From contig OW388304.1 in the NCBI GenBank assembly GCA_936450465.1, forward strand, positions 8,252,700 to 8,316,699: a stretch of 64,000 nucleotides of DNA, given 5' to 3'. Of the stretch, positions 1-12,818 are shown piece after piece; position 1 is the first letter of the stretch; each line of letters starts with the position of its first letter. The position numbers and the translations under genes were made by a program. The notes under the pieces are model-generated. The model was not told the DNA's origin. It did no database searches and saw only the letters and a program-made list of their open reading frames with translations. Source of the stretch: Gibbula magus (Eukaryota; Mollusca; Gastropoda; Trochida; Trochidae).

Positions 1-121
1 GCAACTAATGAAAGCTGTAGGACAAGATGTAATATTTAAAGAGAATGAATGTGAAGGCAATTTGAAAGTCAGACCACAGTTTGAAGGTCAAGGTTAAAGT
101 TCAAACTTCCAAATCAATTAC

Positions 122-282
122 ATCCATGGTTCGCTAGTTCCAGCCGATGCTCACAATTTTCACTGCAATACATAGCCATCATGGTGTTGCGGGCTTTCTC
201 CCTGCAGGAATACTAGCAGCCGTGATATAAATGAAATACTCTTGAAAGTGGCGTTAAATCCCAACTCACCCAAACCAATTAT
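122..282 (+). repeat. SINE-like repeat, headless copy
   Basis: The segment contains the body and tail of a dispersed repeat: a block reading gggctttctccctgcaggaa, then a tail with gcgttaaatcccaactcacc. The same body and tail occur in opposite orientation at 32,732-32,860, where a tRNA-like head with A and B boxes is also present. No clear head is visible here, so this looks like a 5'-truncated copy. Confidence 0.7.
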
Positions 283-2622
283 GAGGAATGATCTGAACAG
301 TGATTGGTCCTGTCAATGTTTGAACGTTCAAACATATCACTTCTGAGTGGAGCTTGTGTTCAACATCAAAGTTTATGAAATAAATACATTTAAATTTTTT
401 TAAAAGGTCCTTTTTTGTGAATCAATGAGTAGGCCTGTCAAAATTTGCACATTTATAAAATTAAATATCCTACTGGGTGTACACATGGAATGGAGGTCAA
501 GGTCAAATGCGAATAGAGTTTGAGGCTGGTGATAGGTTATGATTTTGAATAGTTATAGATTAAAAAGCTCTCAAAGATTGTTTTCAGTAAAAGTGACAAT
601 TAATTCATGAAAATATGCATCGCTTTTAATATTCATTTAAATACTATTTTGACTCTTATTTCAGAAAAAGTTTAATAATCTGTATATAGTATATGAATTT
701 AAAGAAAGGGAAAGATGGGGGGGGGGGGGATGGATATATGATGGTTAAGGTCATATCTCCAACTGTCGAGCCTATTGTAGGCTTGTATCATCAAAAACAT
801 ATAAACCTTCTTTAAGTTGCAAATTTTACATGTTGTTGATTAATAGCCTCCAGCTATTAAGGAATTTAAATTGATATTTATGTTGGATCGTAAACTTATT
901 CACAGATTTTATATTATGAGTTTAATGATTGTTACATTTTAGTTAACATGTGTCAATTGAAGAATTTTTTCACTTTTGCAGTTTTGTATGATAAAAGTTT
1001 TGAGAAAGTATGTGAAAGTCTACAACTTTACATTTGCTGATGTCTATACACTGTGCTGCGTGAATCTCCATTTGTGTTTCTCGTCTTTCCTAAATCTTGA
1101 AGAATAGGATGTTTTTATAAGCCATTTGTAAACCGTGTATTTGTTGGGAACATGATTTGTAATTTGTGTAATTGTTGACTTTGACATTTAATCATGTTGT
1201 AGTTATTACTGTATTGTTTGCTTGTTTTGCTTGACAGAATGTTAATGTGATTATTTACCTGTTTATTAATTGATATTTAAGAAATAAACAGTTCGGGACT
1301 AATTACTCCATCAGTGTATTTGAATCCACGAAGCTACTACAAATTTCTGATTCCCTGAGCCCTATAACTCTCGTTCTGGCTATAAATAACCAGCCAATGA
1401 AAGAACTTGCATTCGAGCAATAGAGTTGTTACCTAATGATAGGACCAACGAGCGATCATCGACACTCAAATTACAACATTTCATTGGCTGATACAGTATA
1501 AGAGTAAGATTTTAATGTTGATTGCCCTTGATGAAATGTTAAAGGTAGATAGGGGCAGAAGTGTCACCCAAGCTTTACTGTTTCATCCTGTTCTCATACA
1601 AACCTTCAATACTTTTCCAAAGTTCATATTTTCAAATCCAATATTAACTTCAAAATTAATATGATTTTTTAATCTCAAAAGTTCTACATTACGTGATTTA
1701 TGACAGTTTAATATTAGATTTTGTATTTAATGTTTTGTTGCAATTACTAAGATTCCCCGGCTTGTACATACATACGCTGTGGCAGTGAGTAGAGAGCTGC
1801 ATCGTGATCAGCAGACACACTGTGTTGTGTGTTTGTACTCAAGTAGTATCTTGTAACAAATTGTACAGTCATTCTCGGCAAGTATTGAATAAACCCCTAA
1901 TCATGACATCTCATCGGTTTTGCTTCTTTTTTACTTCATTGCTCTCACTACACAGGCTACAGCATGCAAAGTGGAAGGTTTGAGCTCCGTGTGTCCGTCC
2001 GTCTGTCCATCCATCTGTCCGCAATAAAGGGGACAGCTTTTCTCTGTAACTATTTAAGATAGGATAAACAAATTTGCTGTGAGGATTGATGGCATGAATA
2101 CCTTGATGGAGGTCGAAAATAAGAAGCATGTGATTATATTTTCAGGAGTTATTGTCCTTGTTATTGGTATATTGGTACATAGAAGGTCAGAATTACAAAT
2201 TTAGAAAGATATATGTATCATCAATGGTGAAGTTAATCGTGTCAACCCATATGGACACATCTCTAACTTGATGATTATTGTTTTGGAACAGCATGGATGG
2301 TTAGAAGGCTAATAATGATGATTTTCAAACATAATTCAAACTTGAAGATCACGTTTGTTATGCAATAGTTTCAACAGAAAATAAATTAGACGTAACATAA
2401 TTTCAGTGTAAAATCTAAATACTCATTCAGAATGGAACTTTTGTGAAAGACATTCAGCACTGATTAACCCCTCTGTGCCATCGGCTGACAAGAATCTGCA
2501 TGTGATGGAAACTTTTTGTATGCTATCCAAGATCTCTATGTTGTTGTTAATCAACTGAAACTCCTGGCAGTTTACTTGTCGAACAGCTCAATCATACTCA
2601 TTCATGTTTAATATGAGAGGAA
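283..2622. other. Non-coding AT-rich stretch; possible 3' UTR of an upstream gene
   Basis: No ORF of protein-like composition is seen on either strand. Plus-strand AATAAA hexamers occur at 1283-1288 and 1888-1893, compatible with the 3' UTR and poly(A) sites of a plus-strand gene that starts before the window. This rests only on hexamers and could be chance in AT-rich DNA. A run of about 12 G lies near 717-730. Confidence 0.3.
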
Positions 2623-3377
2623 TTAAAGATGCATCCATTGTGTTTCATAAAAAAAAATTTTTTTAATATGTGCCAACAAATTTCAGTTGAAACAATATCA
2701 GTCAACATCCATATTCATCCCCAATCGTCAAATATATCATATTTACCGTATATTACCGGGTATAAGTCGACCCCGCGTATAAGTCGACCCCCTTTCTCAA
2801 CTACCCAAATACTGGTCAAAACCCTATATCTCATGTATAAGTCGACCCCCCTTTTACCACGTGCTGTAAACATCGTCCGTTCGACTTGCTGGGCTGGCAG
2901 ATACTTACCTGGCCTCTTGATTTTTGGGTCTGAAACATAGACCCCGTGTATAAGTCGACCCCCCTCCTTGACCCTCTAATTTTTGGTATCAAATTCTCGA
3001 CTTATACCCGGTAATATACGGTACTACTTTCCAATTAAAATCAAACATCATTATACATGTGCATAACTGAAACTACACGCCCAGATCATGCACAGTAGTT
3101 TTAAGACCTATTCAACATAATCAACCAAAATTTCTCATTTGTGTGTTGTAAATAAGTTTCGAAAATTACGTTTGACTAATTGACGTGCACCACACGCTGT
3201 GCATTGTCCAGTTTTTGACCAGAAATCGATACTTTTACCTTTTTTTCGCCGGTACACTGAGTCGACTATCATCAAAACGGCAATTTTTAGGCAAAAGTCA
3301 GTACTTCTTGATAAAATAACACAATTAATAACGTTTAGCACATGGGAGCCCAAACAACACACTGGATGTACCTTTAA
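2623..3377 (-). mobile_element. MITE family A, copy interrupted by a second MITE
   Basis: TTAA tetranucleotides bound the element, and its ends are inverted repeats (ttaaagatgcatccattgtg on the left; the complement of ttaaaggtacatcc on the right). The interior matches the copy at 7556-8054 in inverted orientation. It is 755 bp long only because a 276-bp TA-flanked MITE lies inside; without it the length is about 477 bp, close to the 499 bp of the other copy. No transposase is encoded, so it is non-autonomous. TTAA target duplication suggests piggyBac-type mobilisation, which is inference. Confidence 0.8.
2746..3021. mobile_element. Nested MITE with perfect TIRs and TA duplication
   Basis: Terminal inverted repeats beginning ccgtatattaccgggtataa are mirrored exactly at the right end (ttatacccggtaatatacgg), and both ends are flanked by TA. 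The interior has several more copies of gtataagtcgacccc. A TA target and short TIRs fit the Tc1/mariner/pogo group of cut-and-paste elements, but no transposase is present, so the family assignment is inferred. It sits inside MITE A and therefore inserted later. Confidence 0.85.
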
Positions 3378-4948
3378 GTAAAAGAACACAGATATTTCTC
3401 ATTCTTAAAAGTGGCTTTTGAAATCTATTCTTTTTCTGTAAATTTGAAATCAAGTCCTGCTGTTTGCAACTACCATAGGCTACTTCTGTAGCCATGAGAG
3501 AGACTTCCTCAATGCGACTAACTATTTAGTTTGTAAAAGTAGTCCCATATTTCAATGTCACATGGTTTCTCAACCAGCCAATGAAATTGCAGCTAGGATT
3601 TATTACACATTGGCAACATTTTGACATTTTTGTCATGACTTGATCTCAACACATATGGATAATAAACATCACTATTCGCCAAAATGACCCTATGTGTAAG
3701 TGGCCAACTGCCTTGTGTTATTGGAGCGCAGCTGTGTGTGTTATCGAATGAGTCTGTGGCTGGGCTGTTCTTTAGGGTTAGGGAGACCTGCTCTAAGCTG
3801 GTATAAATACCTGGTACCGGTCAGGGATTTTGATCTTTTGCACAACAGTTTCAATAATTTTAGAGCAAATGTGAGAGGAAAATGACCTCAAAACCATGAA
3901 ATCTATTTTATAATCTCTAGAATGCTGAAATTTTGTTTAGACACACCTCGACAAATTGTGTGTAGACATACCTTGAAAATCTTTGTGTTAATTAACATAC
4001 CTGACTGTCCAAACCATGCCAGAGAAACATAATGTGAAAAGCAATTATCTTGAGTGAGTGAGTGAGTTATTGTTTAACGCCTGAACAACGTTCTACCCCT
4101 AAAATGTTCATATTTCGCTCTTCAGGCCTGCATGCAAGGTCAGATGGACTTATGGCATGAGTCATCGCCCAGCTCAGTAATCATAATGTTTTGGTATTTT
4201 CGACTTCTCAAGAGTGCTTCACCCCAAAAGCTGAAATTTTGTGGAAATGTGCCATTTTGTCCTCAACCCTCAAATATGGGCATGAAAGGCATTTTCCAGA
4301 AAACCGTTATACAACTTCTCTATATAAACCATTTGACAAAAGGAAGTATGGAGACATCCTCGGTTTCCCATGGTTTTATATATGCTTCGTTACTTTCCAC
4401 TTTATCACCCATGGGAAACTCTATCCGAGAAATTTTTATTAAAATTACCCCCTCTTGGTGGGCGTGACAAAGTAAGTAACCAAAGAAAATTCTCAATAGG
4501 ATAAGACGGAAATGGTCAAGGGAGATAACCGGTGACGGATGGCTAACAAAATGACCACCCGTGCTTTGCAACGAAGTGATATGAATTGTCATTGGTTCGC
4601 AGGTGCAAGCTGCGTAGCAGTTTGATTGGCTAACCCCAGGGCAGAGTGTGGGTATTCAGCGGAACGTGTCAAGTGAGCCCGGTTGATTGCATAACAGCCA
4701 AGCCCATGTAGTTTAAAAGGGGTGAGGTAATTGTCAGCATTTGGATGGGGTGGTACATCGGTGAGAGAGATTATTTCATGGGTTCGAGGTGGGAACGAAT
4801 ACATTTATGCTTCTATGAGGAACATATTTTATTTATGACGCTATTTTGTTAAAATCTTTTACTATTGTATTACCGGTACCTGAGGAAATTTTTTTTTTTA
4901 GATCGTCTGCCCTATGTACTTGTCCTCAATATACATGTTATTTCTTTT
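3378..4948. other. Intergenic DNA with repeat fragments
   Basis: No gene is supported. A gagtgagtgagtgagttattgt tail followed by taacgcc lies at about 4051-4082, a SINE-tail type also seen at 12,643-12,703. From about 4125 to 4260 a degenerate copy of the repeat at 4949-5510 can be read (shared words: cttatggcatg, tttcgacttct, gctgaaatttt). Short ORFs here have no protein-like features. Confidence 0.5.
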
Positions 4949-5510
4949 TTAGCTCATCTGGCCTGAAAGGCCCGATGGGCTTATGGCATGGGATGGCGTC
5001 CGTCCATCCGTCCATCCGTCCGTCCGTCCGTCCGTCCATAAACTTTTCGCTTTTTCGACTTCTTCTCCAGAACCAATGACTCCAGAGAGCTGAAATTTTA
5101 TGTACAGACTCCTTGGCTGAAGGGGATACTAAATTGTAAATTTGGTGACCCTATGAGCCCAAATGTGGGTCACAGGGGTCATAACCTTAAAATCTATTTT
5201 CATCTTCTTCTCCAGTCCCAATGAACGTAGAGAGCTGAAATTTTATGTACATACTCCTTGACTGAAGGGGATTCTAAATTGTAAATTTGGTGACAGTGAG
5301 ACCCCAAATATTGGGTCACAGAGGCAATGACCTAAAATGCTATTTTCATCTTCATCTCCAGTCCCAAGGCTCTAGCGAGCTGAAATTTTATGTACAGACT
5401 CCTTGCCTGTAAGGGATTCTAAATTGTAAATTTGGTGAGTCTGTGACCCCAAATATGGGTCACAGGGATCATAACCTAAAAGCCTATTTCAGTTTACAGC
5501 ATCTTTCTGA
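4949..5510 (+). repeat. Dispersed repeat with cgtccgtcc run and three internal ~144-bp units
   Basis: It begins agctcatctggcctgaaagg, then cttatggcatgg, then a simple run of ccgtccgtccgtcc. Three tandem units follow, each with gagctgaaattttatgtaca (near 5088, 5232 and 5377), ctaaattgtaaatttggtga and a gggtcacag...cataacct end. The unit length is about 144 bp. This arrangement is familiar from molluscan genomes, but no family name is assigned here. Confidence 0.8.
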
Positions 5511-6479
5511 GATTATATGTGCACTTCAATCAGTAAGTAGGTAAGGGAGGTAATTTTAAAGAAAACAGCTGAGTTAAAGGCATTTCATCTTTCTGATGTG
5601 AGAGTTCTAACATGTGCTTTGAGAATATAATATGTCTGATGAAAAAGAGATATTGAGAATTAAAAACTTAGAATTGGAGGTCTAACAAAAATTATAAGTC
5701 ATATTTTATCTTTGTCTCACATTTCACATATGAGTAATTATTTGTATTTTGCAAGTGAATTTGCTGATAAAGGTACACAAGTCTAAAAGTATTCTAAAGA
5801 CTTAATACAGAATCTTTTATTAAATCTAATATAATGTTCTTTGAAATTTAAGAGTAAATAATGGAGTTTTTGAATATCTCAAGATATTGTGTAATTATTT
5901 GGAGAATTAGTTAATTAATTAATGAGAATTTCCAGTACGAGTCAATTTGGTATACCCTATTTATATCATATTTTATACTTTATAACTGATTTAGTTTTCT
6001 ATTAACTTTGCAGTTAATTTTATTCAATAGGAACAAGAAATGAGATAGATGTCTACATCATGGACATGTTTAATGTGAATCTATTTGAAATGAGAACTAT
6101 TGAATACCCTTTGAAGGAATAACTTGAAGAGGAATGAAATTTTTTCATTTTACATGACATATGTGAACTGAATATGACTAGTGATGACTGGTGATAACAT
6201 AGGACTATAAAAGAAGTATCTATATGAGATTATGACATCACACCTATTTTCATCTTCTCCAGTACAGAAAAATAATTAGTTGTAGGAAAAACTGCATCTA
6301 ACATATAAATTTTACTGGCTGTGAGTCCAGTGTCTGCATGTTATGTAATTGCATTGTGTTGAACTCTTCCTGGCAGAAGGATGAAAACTGATAGTTACAC
6401 AGAGGTTTCAGGTTACTTCAAACTACTGTGCAGCACTGTGTTATCATAGACTGTGCGTGAGACTGCTTTAGTCTTCCAC

Positions 6480-6650
6480 TGACTCTAAAAAAGAATTTAT
6501 TCATAGAATATCACCATTTTATCAAATATTGAAAAGGAGCCTATAAGAAATGGTGAAAAAGAATTTACTAAAAAAAATTCACCAATTTATTAAGTATTGA
6601 AATGGAGCCTATGAGAAATGGGATTTTCAAAAACTGAGGCTCCTATTCAT
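6480..6650. repeat. Two-unit tandem duplication of ~70 bp
   Basis: Two adjacent diverged units share agaattta, caccattttat/caccaatttatt, tattgaaa(a/t)ggagcctat and gagaaatgg. There is no coding potential. Confidence 0.65.
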
Positions 6651-6690
6651 TATGTAATAAATGTTGGTATTGCCATAATGCAATTAAGAA

Positions 6691-7044
6691 TTAAAGGGGC
6701 AGTAGCACGTTTTTTGCAAAATTTATTTTTTAAAATTTCTCATTTATGTTGATAGTTTATGTCATTTTAATAAACTCTAGAGGGCAAATTACACAAACCA
6801 TTTATCTGTAGTGGTAAAAACTATGTTGCGTTTAAAGCAAAAATTGCATGGCGGCCATTTTATTGTGAACACAATTTATTATTTTGTATTACAGAAACGA
6901 GTCCCATGGCTTTACCGAAACATGAACACTCATTTTAAACTTAACTTTCCGAAGAGAGAAGGATGTTTTACTATTGGTGAAATTATTTATCAAATTAATT
7001 TCATCAACTTATTTGAGCGAAAAAACGTGCTACTGCTCCTTTAA
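6691..7044. mobile_element. MITE family B, copy 1
   Basis: A 354-bp element is bounded by TTAA, with ends ttaaaggggcagtagcacgt and, in complement, acgtgctactgctcctttaa. A second copy with the same interior lies at 35,488-35,850. The interior holds the conserved words atggcggccattttattgtg and ctttccgaagagagaagg. There is no transposase. The ORF across it is a by-product of the repeat. Confidence 0.85.
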
Positions 7045-7555
7045 AACAATATAATGCAAAGGTGTATGATATTCATAACGAATGTTGATTTATGTGTAAC
7101 CAATTTTGATAATAATTAGCAGGGGTCATGACCTAAAAAGGTTTTTTTCATTTTTTTTCTACAGCCCCAGGCCATTATTGCAATAGCTGACAGTGGTGAA
7201 TTGTATGCAAAGAGTTGTACCCGGTCTATTCATTATTATATAATGTGTGTACGATCTTAAAAAATAGTATGATCTCTCCACCACATTATTATATGTTTGA
7301 TACCAGCAATTTATTTCCAAGCTTTGTGTTGCTCTTTTAACACATATATATATCAGATTGGCAAAGTTATGGTAACAAAATATTTTTAAACTGCTTTAAT
7401 CGTTTCACTACCTAGATTCTTATTACTACATTCTATTATCTGACCATTGCTATAAAGTCCACTCCATAACATACCCCACTTATTATCTCCTGATGAGCTA
7501 CAGAGGCCATGGCTCTATTTTCTAAATTTGCATTATCATCATCACTCTGTGTACA

Positions 7556-8054
7556 TTAAAGGTACATCCATTGTGTTGTTTGGGGTCAAATATGCCAAAC
7601 GTTATAAATTGTCTTATTTTATCGAGAAGTACCAACTGTTACCGAAAACTACCATTTTGATGATACTCGACTTCGTATATTGACGATATGAAGGTAAAAG
7701 TGTCGATTTCTGATCGAAAACCGGACAATGCACCGCGTGTGGCGCGCGCCAATGAGTCAAACGTAATTTTGGAATTTTATTTAAATCAGATGAAATAGAA
7801 AAATTGGGTTGATAATGTTTAATAGGTCATGTAACTACTGTGCGTGTAAATAGGACATGCACTTTCGGTTTCTGTACATGCATAATGATGTTACTCGATT
7901 TTAATTGGAAACTAGAACATATGACATATTTGGCGAAGCGGGATGAATATGCAAGCTTAGTGAATTTTTTTTGTATTGTAAACAGCACATATGGTGTGTT
8001 GGAACGTTTTATAGCCAAATAAAATTTTATGAAACACAATGGATGTACCTTTAA
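7556..8054 (+). mobile_element. MITE family A, best complete copy
   Basis: A 499-bp element is bounded by TTAA on both sides. Its terminal inverted repeats are ttaaaggtacatccattgtg and the complement in cacaatggatgtacctttaa. Related copies are at 2623-3377 (inverted, interrupted), 60,380-60,504 (right end only) and about 36,801-36,955 (decayed interior). A 154-aa minus-strand ORF (7827-8291) runs through the right half and out past the end; it looks like a chance reading frame of the repeat. Confidence 0.85.
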
Positions 8055-8711
8055 ACAGTTTTTAACACAAAAAACACAAAACAAAGAAACCTGTAAAGAT
8101 TTTATTGTGAATAGATGAAATGCACATGTGGTGATATTTATATCAAGTGAGCTCAGGTAAGTATTACCAGTGCTTAAACACACTACACTTTGACCACTTT
8201 CAGGAATAAGGACAAAAATACAAATATCTAATTTTAACAACACCAAAATTCTCAGAACTTTATCTTCTTGTACATACATACCCAATGACAAACGCTATGA
8301 GGTGCCCAAATATTCAATATTTAAGTATTTAATAGTTCATATTATTAATTAACTATCAATAGTATGGCACATATACAGCAAGACAAGTTGGCAACTGGGC
8401 CAATACAAGACAAACTGGGCCAATATTGTTTAACATTTTGATTTAAATGGAAATGAAATGTTAAAGAGAATGAAATGAGGTGTATTTATAAAATTTTCAT
8501 TAATTATTTCTGTATTGGCCGAGTTACAGGTCCTTTGTCTGTTGTATTGGTTCTCGATTTTGTCTTGTGTCAATACAACAGACTTCGGACATGTAACTGT
8601 GTCAATATGGAAATACTAAAATATAACATTATATTAGGATCTGTACAGTACTTTGATACTGTTTATTGAGGGCAGTCTTACACTGTTTGTTGTTGAGTAT
8701 CTTGTATTTTG

Positions 8712-9433
8712 TATTGTAACATGATTTCGATGTATCCTTGATTCTGATTGGTCGATTTGCCTATGTTGAATCACAATGAATACCCGCAAATTACTTGGGA
8801 CGAATCACCGCGAACATATACATCATGTTCACAAGATCCGGCCCGACTCAAAATTTTATTTTTCTATTTCTCTTAATAGGTGCCCCTTACTCAAATTTGA
8901 CAGGTGGCATTGTCATTTTCTACCTTGTGTATAGCAGTATAGATAACAAATAACTGTCAGAATTAATTAATTTCAAGAAACTAAAATGCTTTCAACTAGA
9001 AAGATTTGTCCAAGTTTGACGCCTTCTTCCATGCGGTTGTGTTTACCGAATGCCGTTGCCATGGCATGACGTCATAGTGATCAACCGTTTTGACGTCACA
9101 ATGCTAGCGTCATTGTCACAATGGGTAAGGGCAAGTTTAAGATTTTTGTTCCTAGGTATTTTACTATGTTCATGTCGTAAATAAATGTTTATCTCTATCT
9201 AAAAGGATACGTGAATATTGTGAAGTGAACATAGTTTAGTGACACTGTTTGAGCTTATGTGTAAATTTTTGCTAATGTTCATAAAATTACGCCAAGTATT
9301 TACATTTGTTTTGACCTGACCACACCTCTTACAAAAATGGAACAGTCGCAAATTCCTTTCCACTCAGAGATAGGTACGCAAAAAGAGAGTTCGTTTCAAA
9401 ACGCCTGATAACTAACGGTCATGTTACAATATC
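8712..9433. repeat. Diverged repeat sharing words with other window sites
   Basis: The left part (taacatgatttcgatgtatc and cttgattctgatt) recurs at about 57,172-57,215 (taacatgacttcggtgtatc). An acccgcaaatt word matches the arms of the palindrome at 9434-9594. Around 9060-9120 there are gacgtcat/gacgtcac motifs like those at 14,900-14,935. It is probably a decayed non-autonomous element whose limits are unclear. Confidence 0.4.
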
Positions 9434-9594
9434 GATAAATAGTTGCGTTTGTGAAATTTCCGGGATTCATTGCTATTCAACACCCGCAAATTTCAGCGTT
9501 TAAAACCTCCGGCTAACGCCGTCGGTTTTAAACTAAATTTGCGGGTGTTGAATAGCAATGAATCCCGGAAATTTCACAAACGCAACTATTTATC
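9434..9594. repeat. Near-perfect 161-bp palindrome (hairpin element)
   Basis: Arms of about 59 bp begin gataaatagttgcgtttgtg and are matched by the exact complement ending cacaaacgcaactatttatc. The short spacer is itself palindromic (gtttaaaacc ... ggttttaaac). The arms look essentially identical, pointing to a foldback transposable element or a recent palindrome-forming event. No ORF lies within. Confidence 0.85.
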
Positions 9595-12014
9595 TTATTA
9601 ATGTACATCATGATCATCTTGATTTACTTAAAAATTTAACTTTAAACTAATTTTTTTTCAAATTTGACATGGCAATGACATTAAGCTCTAACTTTTGAAT
9701 TCGGTACAAGGCATATGAGTGTTACAATGCAATTGGACAAAACGGTCAAGAAGATCAAACAAGCTCTGTAAATAGGAAGTTTTCATTTTAATAAAACAAA
9801 TGTTCTGCTTAGCATCACACATTCATCCTCTGTTACTGTAAGCAAGAATGTTGAGTTGCATTTTAGAAGTTGTTGACACACAGATAGAACTTGTTATGGA
9901 TGATCTTTATTGATCAAACTTATTTTTGCCACAACAGCATTATTTTGACATAGCTTCTTATACCTATGAAACCTTTCAGGGATCTAGTCAGTCTATACCT
10001 GATGAAGAAGTATAAGCGATTCTCCAACACATTGTGTGTGGTCACAATAAAGAAATCGTTATCCTGAAATCCTTCTTGGCTTAACGTCGCTATTGTGTAA
10101 ATAAAGAAAGAAGTTGATCATCCATAACATCTTGTCATTTCCAGACTATAGTGGTCTTCAAAAGAATAAAATATAAAATATAAAATCATTTAATGTTAGA
10201 GGCCCTCAGCATTGTAAGTGTATAAGTATTTATATATAAATCAAATATGAAAATTGTTAAAGACTAGCTTGACATATACATAGAATATAAATAATCATCT
10301 GGTTAACAGGAGTAAAGTAAGTAAAGAGTTATATCATATTGCAAGGGGAAATCTAAATAGTAGAATAAATATTGAATAAAACTATCAAGATATAATACTA
10401 GGTGAAGAATCACAGTTGTCAACCCATGGAAGTCCTCAATCTCTTTCACAAAACACTCAGTGATGTTAAGTCACAAAGGTAACCCTAGTGCTATTATAAC
10501 TAATGGTAAAAGGCACTGCAGCACATTTGGTATTTTTGGTAAAACAGCTCATTACACAACCCAATTGCTTTACCAACAATAACCATTCCTTTAGAACTCT
10601 ATTGAGTGAGGAGGTATCATTTGGTTTCCATTTTGTGAGATATTTTTTATTTTTATTAGAAAATATGCTACAGCCCCTTTATGGTTAACATCAGTATGGG
10701 TTGCCTTGTGAAAGCAGCCCCTGGAAACCATGGCCTAGATTGTCAAAGCTCTCTCAGTGCTATTACAGTAATGTAAATACCATGCACTCCCAGTGGTTTA
10801 CAACAATTGTTGCTGTTAGAAAGCTTCAAATATGTAGGTCCCGGCTATCTTGTACTGGGTGCCATTCCACTAATGGATCTCAGCCCTACGGTCAATCTTT
10901 GTCAATGTTAAAGGATGGAGTTAGGATTGTTCTAAGGGCTAAAATTGCTAAGTTGAACGGCCTCCAGTTTACTACGCTGTCAATTAATTCACATCTGTAC
11001 ATTCATTCAATAGGCTTTTAGCATGACCAGTGATGACACAATCATAGCATGACAGCACGCATCATCAAACATTGCTGAGAGGTATATCTTTGCTGTATTT
11101 CAAGCAGCAAGGTAACCCACTTCAGCCTATCAAAAGAATGTAAAGATGTCGATCGGGGCAGGGTTTGTATTATAGCGAGCAAATTAAACCTGGATGGTTT
11201 CCGGGACTAATCGATGCAATGCCAAAACGGTATAACTAGATCTTGGCATAAAGCAGATATAACCAGTATTTGCAACAGACATGTATACTTAACGTCTAAA
11301 TTACATTTCGATGCTTTGAAACATAAAATCTGTTTAACATAGGACATCAGCATCATTCCACACTATTTTCATTATGATAAAATCTTTGGTTTCTGTTGCA
11401 TTATCACACTAACTTTACCAGCATGTTGAGGCCATATCCACTTGCTGTATGTGGTAATATTTGACTGTGGAGGTTAAGGGATATTTTTCATTCATTGTCT
11501 GCGTTATTTTGATGTTAAAAAACATAATACAAAATCAGATATAAAAACTATTCAACATACTAAACTGCTAAACATTTGCCGGAAACATTAGAAATAATCC
11601 AAAATATACAAAATTACGAAAAACAAATCAAATTTTAAACTGCTACTTTTGTCGATCCCATATACAAATAAATCATGATAAATATACAGTAATGTGCCGT
11701 CAATATAAAAAGGAATAAGAAATAATTTTTCAAATCTAAAGATGCTTTTTTTTCAAAATTAAGTAAATCTGTTTATGATAATTAAGCAATAACATAAAAT
11801 GTTACAACTCGCCCTATATACATACAGAATGAGCAACACATGGATTGCTTATAACACTCAACAACCCGAAAATAACATCCTGTTTTAAAGTGATTTATCA
11901 ATCACAGGATACACTCTAAGATTTGCAGTTAAATATATCAAGAATGTTTTCAACCAAATACAAAAGGAAACCATGAAGCTAACCTTGTGTCATTGTGCAA
12001 AGTTATTACAATAT
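9595..12014. other. Non-coding stretch downstream of IDH1
   Basis: No protein-like ORF is present. At 9990-10,070 the plus strand reads ctgatgaagaagtataagcg and then cacaataaagaaatcgttat, an arrangement resembling the 3' tails of Penelope-type retroelements; the match is loose. The rest is AT-rich and could include distal 3' UTR of IDH1. Confidence 0.35.
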
Positions 12015-12185
12015 AAAAACTACTTTCCACATAAATATTACCAGTACTTCTCAAAAAACTACTTTCCACATAAATATTACCAGTACTTCTCAAAAACTAT
12101 TTCCCACAAAAATATTACAACTACCTCTCAAAAAACTACTTTCCACTAAAATATGACGAGTACTTCTCAAACACTACTTCCAACA
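12015..12185. repeat. ~39-bp tandem repeat, about 4.5 copies
   Basis: The unit is built from aaactactttccacataaat and attaccagtacttctcaa. The first two copies are nearly identical and the later ones diverge (ttcccacaaaaatattacaa, ttccactaaaatatgacg). It lies 3' of IDH1, possibly within its longest 3' UTR. Confidence 0.8.
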
Positions 12186-12642
12186 AAGCAAGGAATGTCT
12201 AATGATCCGCGATCATGTGTGTACCAATTATAGCCCTCATTTCTAACTTATCAACTCCCCGTTTCCAATCCCCGATGAAAAACTATGTGACTCTTATTTA
12301 TAACTGCTCACTCAAAGTATGCTTTTGTGTCAAAGACCTTATGTCTTAATATGCTATATTTATATGCTTAATATTCTATAAAATTACACTTGCTATAACA
12401 ATTTAAACACAATTCTGTCTTGCATACCAATATAGTATAGTATTTTAAGAAAGATGTTTTCATGTGATAGAATATTGGAAACATTAAAAGTTATTTTGTA
12501 GATGAGTTTTTAAAACCAATAATTGTTTTTCACATTTAAATGATTAATCATATTGTATTTAAAGTTCCTTTAGAAACATAAAGTGAAGGAAAAGACTAAA
12601 ATACCACGATAGTTATTTTCCTAAATACTTATCATTAAGTGA

Positions 12643-12703
12643 GTGAGTGAGTTATTGCTTAACTCCGCTTCGGCAATATCGCAGCCATTAGCGGCGAACT
12701 TAT
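12643..12703 (+). repeat. gtgagtgagtgag SINE-tail fragment
   Basis: The segment reads gtgagtgagtgagttattgc, then ttaactccgcttcggcaata and tcgcagccattagcgg. The opening resembles 4051-4082 in the same orientation. It lies about 115 nt past the IDH1 stop on the other strand, so it may be transcribed antisense within the 3' UTR. Confidence 0.6.
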
Positions 12704-12711
12704 CATTAATA

Positions 12712-12717
12712 TTTATT
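12712..12717 (-). terminator. Candidate IDH1 poly(A) signal
   Basis: TTTATT on the plus strand gives AATAAA on the minus strand, about 100 nt downstream of the IDH1 stop codon. It is the nearest canonical hexamer to the stop. Only the position and the hexamer support it. Confidence 0.35.
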
Positions 12718-12818
12718 GTATTTGTATTTAAAGTTATGAAGCAGACCGGATGAGAAATGACCATATATCAATGACTTTACAGTGAGCTTTTCGATATTTT
12801 CCTGGGCGGTGGTGTGAG

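Noticed and set aside
7827..8291. 154-codon minus-strand ORF
   Set aside because: Much of it lies in MITE A, it crosses the element's border into unique DNA, and it lacks any recognisable domain.
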